A DNA stretch of 64,000 bases from positions 17,666,091 to 17,730,090 of the forward strand of contig NC_044919.1 in assembly GCF_003576645.1 (NCBI RefSeq), read 5' to 3'. The translations under genes and the position numbers were made by a program. The notes below the pieces were generated by a model. That model did no database searches, had not been told where the DNA came from, and saw nothing but the letters and a program-made list of their open reading frames with translations. Shown here one piece after another: positions 58,850-64,000 of the stretch. Positions within the stretch are counted from its first letter, which is position 1; every line of letters begins with the position of its first letter. Source of the DNA: Ipomoea triloba (lineage: Eukaryota > Streptophyta > Magnoliopsida > Solanales > Convolvulaceae).

Positions 58850-60019
58850 CTAACGAGTCGCGGCAGCCACGGGAGTTCCGAGCACGGAAGCGGCCGTGAG
58901 AACTCCGTTCTGAGGCGGCGGCGGCGGGGAAACCGCGAAGTTATTACTGGATCGGGAAAGGAAGTCGTTTACGATGACGGTGCTGGGACGAGCCACACGC
59001 CTTTCCCAAGATTCATCGCCTCCACGGGCTTCAAATGCCTCGGTGGCATTAAGGTTGTGAATGTTCCACGGCAACTGGGTTTGCAGCCTGAGAATATTCT
59101 GAAGTTGACGGCGAGCCAACTTTCCGGTGTTAGCTTTAATGTTCTGAATGGCTGCCTGGAGAAGCCGCTTCCTTGTCTCTCTATCGACGTGGTTTTCTTG
59201 CCGGAAGAATTGATCTAGCTCGGGGACCCCAATCGAGCGTTTAATCCCGCGCGAATAATCCCCGCCGGTAAGGTCGAAGAAATCCCGGACTTCCTCCACT
59301 AGCCCCGCTTCAACCATCTTATCCACCCGCTCCGACACAAACCTTTGCAGGATTTGTAACGAAATCTGTGTAAAGTTATGGAGTAAAAACTGTCTTGTTT
59401 ATTAATGATCAAATGAGCAGGCTATAAATAGTATACAATGGAGGAGAAGTAGCATAAGTTACAACAGAAACTAGTTTACAGGAATAAATTTAGAATAATA
59501 ACTGTAGAAAATATCAGCCACATATAGGTTAACAACCTGCGTCCAAAGGAAACAGCACTCGTATCTGGAGCGGAACTCGAGGTTGTCGAGCACCAGGGCC
59601 TTGATGAAGGAGTTGGAACCGCCGGCGATTATGGGGACGCGGTCTTTCCGGGCGATGAGTTCCATGGCGCGCAATGCGTGGACGCAGAAATCCGCCGCCG
59701 CGAAATCCTCGTCCGGGTCGTCTATGACTCCTAGCAGGTGGTGGGGCACTCCACGCCGCTCCTCGTCCGTCACCTTATTGGTGGCTATGTCCAGCCCTTT
59801 GTACACTTGCATTTTGTCGGAATTTATGATCTCCGCCGGGAAACGCCGGGCCAGGTCGATTGCCAGCTTTGATTTTCCGGTCCCGGTGGCCCCCACCACT
59901 ATCACCACCTTGTCTTTTCGCCGCCGGGGATCGATAAATAACGGGTCCAAGTTTATTCCCCCGGGGAAGCTTACAAGCGGTGGTGACGGTTTGGAAGCTA
60001 AGCACGACATGCTCATCAT
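58850..60019 (-). CDS. IPT: Adenylate isopentenyltransferase, two coding exons
   Basis: It catalyses transfer of the isopentenyl group from DMAPP to AMP/ADP/ATP, the first step of cytokinin synthesis. Exon 1 is 60019-59537 (161 codons, starting MMSMSC); intron 59536-59366 is GT-AG, 171 bp; exon 2 is 59365-58850 (171 codons plus stop), giving 332 residues, the normal size. Visible motifs are the P-loop GATGTGKS (43-50), NSDKMQVYKGLDIATNKV (67-84), GVPHHLLG (90-97) and AGGSNSFI (132-139) in exon 1, and SERVDKMVEAGL and RGIKRSIGVPE in exon 2. Splicing joins FLWTQ to ISLQILQRFVSER, which lines up without gap with the family's FLWVD-VSLPVLHSFVSER, so the intron call is strong. A frame read straight through from exon 1 stops after 21 intron codons. 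The N-terminus could be a short plastid-targeting region. The C-terminal 45 residues are low-complexity and variable. Confidence 0.92.
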
Positions 60020-60036
60020 AGAAACCTTAAAAAGTA

Positions 60037-60524
60037 CTAAACAAATTAAATAAAAAAAATTAATTAAAACCCCTTAAAATGGCAAATTATTGCATGGACC
60101 ATGGTCCATACAGCTGTCTGGACCAAAAATAAAAAGTACATTATTTATATTGAAGGTACATTATTTTTATACTGTAAGTACATTATTTTATAGTATATAT
60201 CAAATCATGTACCTTCAGTACAAAAATAATATACTTTTTATTTTTGGTCCACACAGCTGTGTAAACCATGGTACATGCAATAATGATTGTCTTAAAATGC
60301 ATACTATCATATGATTTTTACATGAAATATAAGCCCGCAAGGGTTTAACGATCAATTAGCAGTATTTAGGAAAAGATCCGAAGAAATATCCAAACATAAG
60401 TCTTCAAGAGCTTAGCAATCAATAAACAATATTTAAAAGAAGAAAAAAATCTAAACATAAGCCTCTAAAGGTTTAGGTTCAATAATCAGTATTGAGGAGA
60501 GAAGAAATATCCAAACATATATAC
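60037..60524 (-). promoter_or_regulatory. Predicted 5'-UTR intron and leader of IPT, with a uORF
   Basis: On the minus strand AGCAAAAG/GTATATATG (donor at 60524) and TTTAATTTGTTTAG/TACTTTTTAAGG (acceptor ending at 60037) could splice a leader exon (60525 to about 60620) to the IPT start region. AATAAATAGC near 60625 is a TATA-like candidate. The leader would contain an upstream ATG at 60580 that opens a 21-codon frame closing just after the splice junction. The intron holds a MITE and three diverged repeats of about 60-70 bp near its donor (GCAAGGGTTTAACGATCAAT-type units at 60329-60520). This is inference from splice signals only. Confidence 0.35.
60086..60284. mobile_element. Short MITE in the predicted IPT 5'-UTR intron
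   Basis: The inverted ends ATTATTGCATGGACCATGG and, reverse complemented, ATTATTGCATGTACCATGG enclose further inverted sequence (GGACCAAAAATAAAAAGTA and its inverse). Several AAGTACATTATTT motifs lie in the loop. It is related to the element at 13391-13552. The fold is almost complete over 199 bp. Confidence 0.7.
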
Positions 60525-60625
60525 CTTTTGCTATGATATCGAAGAAAATGCGGCGATCGAGGAGACTTGTTAGCGTGCATAGAGAAGATTGAAAGAGACT
60601 TGGAAATTGTTTTTGGCTTCTGCTA

Positions 60626-61250
60626 TTTATTAAGGGGAACTTGGGAACTTTTTTAATTAAAATAAATGGGAGTATACTTCTTGTCCCTAAGCCAGATTAG
60701 ATAATAATATCATCTCCATAGAGGGCTATAAATTTATAATTAATTAATTGCAACTTTGTAAACAAATATTCTAGTTGGTGGAATATAATAGTTAAGTTGG
60801 TGCAAACTAGTGAGAAATTTCGAAAATAATGTGTGATTACTTAATATGATATAAAGTTAAAAAAAATGAATATACGTGATTTAATTAATTTATCTTTGTA
60901 GTATGGTGTATGTCACTTTTATAAATATACAATTTTCATGATCAAATGAGAATTATGTCTTAAGTGAGAACTTATGAACATGCATCAATGCATACATTGG
61001 AATGCACACAATCTTCTAGATTTAGGGGTACGATAGCTAGATTTTGTGCATTGTGCACCTGGAGTATTATATTGTGTGTATTTATTGAGTAGATTGTGTA
61101 AATTCATGCACTAATTCGCAAGTAGTCATTTGAACACAAGTATATATATATGATCATATGAGAACAAGTCCTTAAGAGAAAACTAATAACCAATCTTAGA
61201 CTTACATTTGGAAATATCAGATGGACCAGATCAATTTAAAAAAAAATGCT
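60626..61250. other. Upstream flank of IPT, no gene seen
   Basis: AT-rich, with no recognisable gene or repeat family. It would contain distal promoter sequence of IPT if the leader exon is right. Confidence 0.45.
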
Positions 61251-61640
61251 GTGACATTTTCGTAATTATCACCAACTCTACTGTACAAATTTGATCACTA
61301 AAATTTGTACTCCTTGGAGTTTTTCTGGTTTGCACATTTAGTATTAACATATTGCACATTTAGTATTACAAGATTGCACTTGCAACAAAATGAAAGTGCA
61401 TTGCACTTAGGTTTTCAATTTTAAAGTTTATGACTAAGTGTTTTATTTTATTTGGTTTAGTGGTTCACGTTTTAATGCTTATAGTCTAGCATCTACACTT
61501 TAGATTTAAAATGTAGCATTTTCGTTTATTTTTAAAAATTTATCCAGGTTTGCATATTTAGTTGTTTACATATTACATATTTAGTAATTTAGGTGTTCAA
61601 GTTTGCAAAGTGAAGTTGACGATAATTACGAAAATGTCAC
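61251..61640. mobile_element. MITE with perfect 20-bp inverted ends
   Basis: GTGACATTTTCGTAATTATC at 61251-61270 is the exact inverse of 61621-61640. The interior of about 350 bp has ACATATT and TTTAGTA motifs and no gene. A-rich and T-rich tracts flank it, and the right one runs into an assembly gap, so the target duplication cannot be read. Confidence 0.65.
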
Positions 61641-61669
61641 CTCACTTTTTTTTTTTTTTTTTTTTTTTT

Positions 61670-61903
61670 NNNNNNNNNNNNNNNNNNNNNNNNNNNNNNN
61701 NNNNNNNNNNNNNNNNNNNNNNNNNNNNNNNNNNNNNNNNNNNNNNNNNNNNNNNNNNNNNNNNNNNNNNNNNNNNNNNNNNNNNNNNNNNNNNNNNNNN
61801 NNNNNNNNNNNNNNNNNNNNNNNNNNNNNNNNNNNNNNNNNNNNNNNNNNNNNNNNNNNNNNNNNNNNNNNNNNNNNNNNNNNNNNNNNNNNNNNNNNNN
61901 NNN
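61670..61903. other. Assembly gap (234 N) between poly-T tracts
   Basis: N run bordered by T homopolymers on both sides. Open frames across it are artefacts. Confidence 1.
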
Positions 61904-62022
61904 TTTTTTTTTTTTTTTTTTTTTTTTGTAAATTTAATTTGATACCGATTTTTACAGATGCAACGCTGAGATTGATTCTTAGTTTTCTCCTAAGGGTGTA
62001 TTCTCATGGGATCATAAGCATA

Positions 62023-62175
62023 TATATATATATATGTGTGTGTGTGTGGTCGTGCCTTCCCGTACGGTCAGTAAGGTTTACACCATTAGTAATAGAAAAA
62101 TACAAAACAATAAAAATGCACAAAAACACCCCATAACAGCAGGGAGGCTCGGCTGCACCTGAGCATTAATCTCTC
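62023..62175. mobile_element. Micron-like hairpin end next to (TA)n(TG)n
   Basis: A TA/TG dinucleotide run (62021-62047) is followed by GGTCGTGCCTTCCCGTACGG, TTTACACCATTAGTAAT and, at the right, GGGAGGCTCGGCTGCACCTG. The last matches the right end of the hairpin element at 4206-4430, and the first resembles its left end. Confidence 0.5.
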
Positions 62176-63045
62176 TATATATATCTCCATTATCACCCTC
62201 AATACCATAAAAGTAAAAAAGTTCAACATAAGTTATATATAGATCAAATTAACACCAAACTAATAACAAATAACAAACTTGGGGATCAATTTCGAAGTTA
62301 GTTAGATTTTTCAGGGAAGTTACGCTAGCTTTAGCCGCTAAATTCTTTATTTCGTACGAGATTCAAGTCGTTGACCTATGGTCATCTTGGCTAGTAGCTA
62401 GTCATTGTCCAAGTGATGAAAAGGGGGAATTAATCGAATTTATACATGATTGCTATCTATGTGTACTACCATTATAATTATGAAAATTGTAACAACATAA
62501 TAAAAAAAATGTATCATGTTTATTACAATAACTGAATAAAAAATGGTAATATTTTTGTAACTAATTCTTATTTCTTTTTTTTTTTTTTTAAGCCAATGTC
62601 CCCTTCTATTTACTACTGTATTTATAATAATAGGAATATGGCCTTTTTAACAAAACATAATTTCCTTATATGGACAATTCCTCTTTCAAATAAAAATTTA
62701 AAATGTGAATTAGATCACGCTAGAAGTTTATATTTACACCACGTAGAGATAAAGATAGAGAACATGCTTTTATTACCAATCTAAGTGCAAATTAGACACT
62801 ATAAGGTTAAAATACAGTGGGTCGGGACTTCGGTCATCTATATCTAAAAACATAATAAATGTGAATGAAGGTTATACCCCTCATTTATGTCTGTTTTTTC
62901 CGTTAAATTTTTTTTGTACATTATGTTATAAAAGTTGTACTACATAATATTGTGAACAAATATACCCCTACCGTTATAACTTCCGTTATCTTTCCACTAT
63001 TTTTACTATGCACATGCATCCACCATATATTTTCTTATCTTCTAC

Positions 63046-63076
<31 letters not shown>

Positions 63077-64000
63077 TATACACATTAAATATTAGAGTTA
63101 TATGTTAATTATTTTTTAAAATATAAATATTCAATTTATAAAAATATTTTACATTATTATTATTATTAGTATTATTATTATTTACTATATTAATATTTAA
63201 ATATTTAAAATTTTAATATAAAATATTAATATTGGGCACCTATTTTTGCGCATCGCACATAAGAAAAATTAGTACTATAATATAAGCTAGTATGTGACAC
63301 TGGACTAATAATATAAATATATTTCTAGCATTTAGAGGTTGCAAAAATGTGCTGCTAGAAAACCCTCTCTTACTATTGTAGGTTTATTTGAGTTGACTAG
63401 TATATTTCTTAACCAGTTGGAATAAGACTGGTTCTTCATAAAGCTAATCTTAGATATGATAAATTTGTCTCCTATTTGATTTATTGGTGTAGTTGGACAA
63501 TCTAATCACTAAATCAATGTATTATAAGAAATATAAGAAACAAATTGAGGGTACGGTTTAACCGGTGTTACGTTCCATATGGCATGCATACAATATAATA
63601 TGGTATCACCATTTCAATATCTTGAAATAAAAAAATAGTAATAGTATTCAATTAAGTTGGGATATATTAGTCAACTAATTAAAGGAAAGGTTCTATGGCT
63701 CTTATTAGGGGAGGTATTCCCATGAACACTAAGTTTATTTAGCAACAACTTTTTCTACTTTTAGTTTAAAACTGCCATTATCTATGTTATTAAAAATTTC
63801 TCTCGCACATTATCAAGAATTTGGTGCGCAACTTGCTATCCTTAAAGCAGCGATAAAAGAATTTCAATACGCTCATAGGGCCACAGTGACATTGATACTT
63901 CTTTAACTATACACTTGATCAAAAATTGAAAAGACAACTCAATCTACCACTTCCACTACTAAAACCAAATATATTTTTACTTTTTAATAAGAGATTTATA
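62176..64000. other. Intergenic DNA to window end, no gene seen
   Basis: AT-rich. An (AAT)n run lies at about 63045-63075. TTGCGCATCGCACATAAGAA followed by AAATTAGT at 63246-63273 looks like a decayed Helitron 3' hairpin. The open frame at 62596-62784 has no recognisable domain. Confidence 0.5.

Noticed and set aside
59338..59338. An independent gene starting at 59338 for the IPT C-terminal half
   Set aside because: The codon is GTG inside exon 2; splicing to exon 1 restores the full family alignment.
59583..60053. A 156-codon plus-strand frame opposite IPT
   Set aside because: It is the antisense shadow of IPT exon 1; the minus strand has clear family motifs.
61562..62136. Open frames with poly-Phe and undefined residues
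   Set aside because: They arise from poly-T and an assembly gap.

Overview
The window is nuclear DNA of a flowering plant, most likely a eudicot. It is AT-rich, with spliced genes using GT-AG introns, plant-only gene families (a CXE carboxylesterase and an adenylate isopentenyltransferase), and a dense load of plant-type transposable elements: Stowaway, PIF/Harbinger, hAT and MULE MITEs, Helitrons ending in CTAGT, LINEs, and Ty3/gypsy remnants. The species cannot be fixed from the sequence. There is no bacterial, viral or CRISPR-like locus. The assembly has two N-gaps (26112-26906 and 61670-61903) and one single N at 30680 that joins two almost identical 1.58-kb copies, probably an assembly artefact.

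Only three loci look like intact host genes, all on the minus strand. (1) 14102-19884 is a nine-exon gene for a 269-residue TVP38/TMEM64 (SNARE-associated Golgi, VTT/DedA-like) membrane protein; I reconstructed every exon and all phases agree. (2) 35983-36921 is an intronless class-I carboxylesterase (CXE) with a complete catalytic triad. (3) 58850-60019 is an adenylate isopentenyltransferase (IPT, cytokinin biosynthesis) split by a 171-bp intron, with a likely 5'-UTR intron that carries a MITE. These genes belong to unrelated pathways and there is no evidence that they work together.

Region by region: 1-14 kb holds MITEs (several with clean target-site duplications), a gag remnant and a Helitron-helicase remnant. 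14-20 kb is the TVP38 gene, with two transposons in its introns. 20.5-25 kb is a decayed Ty3/gypsy element on the minus strand. 25.8-28 kb is an hAT element with a sequence gap. 28.1-32.3 kb is a MULE-like element interrupted by a 1.64-kb solo LTR, followed by the suspected false duplication. 32.5-35.4 kb is a Helitron. 36 kb is CXE. 37.8-42.2 kb holds a second MULE-like element and PIF/Harbinger remnants, including an ORF2/ORF1 fusion reading frame. 42.4-44.2 kb is a dead LINE. 44.3-45.6 kb is a Harbinger-like element carrying a fragment of an RBR-type ubiquitin ligase gene. 46 kb has an AP2/ERF fragment. 47.8-49.4 kb is a long foldback whose two arms each hold a histone H2B pseudogene fragment. 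49.4-57.8 kb is a nest: tandem repeats, interrupted by a MULE-type MITE, interrupted by a Helitron, interrupted by a LINE and by a second copy of the same MITE. 58.8-60.6 kb is IPT. The rest is MITEs, microsatellites and unassigned AT-rich DNA.

The points most worth checking are the H2B-bearing foldback, the five GAGA-loop hairpins with covarying stems inside the solo LTR, the Harbinger fusion ORF, the captured RBR fragment, the IPT intron, and three adjacent, unrelated duplications that all have a 42-bp period.
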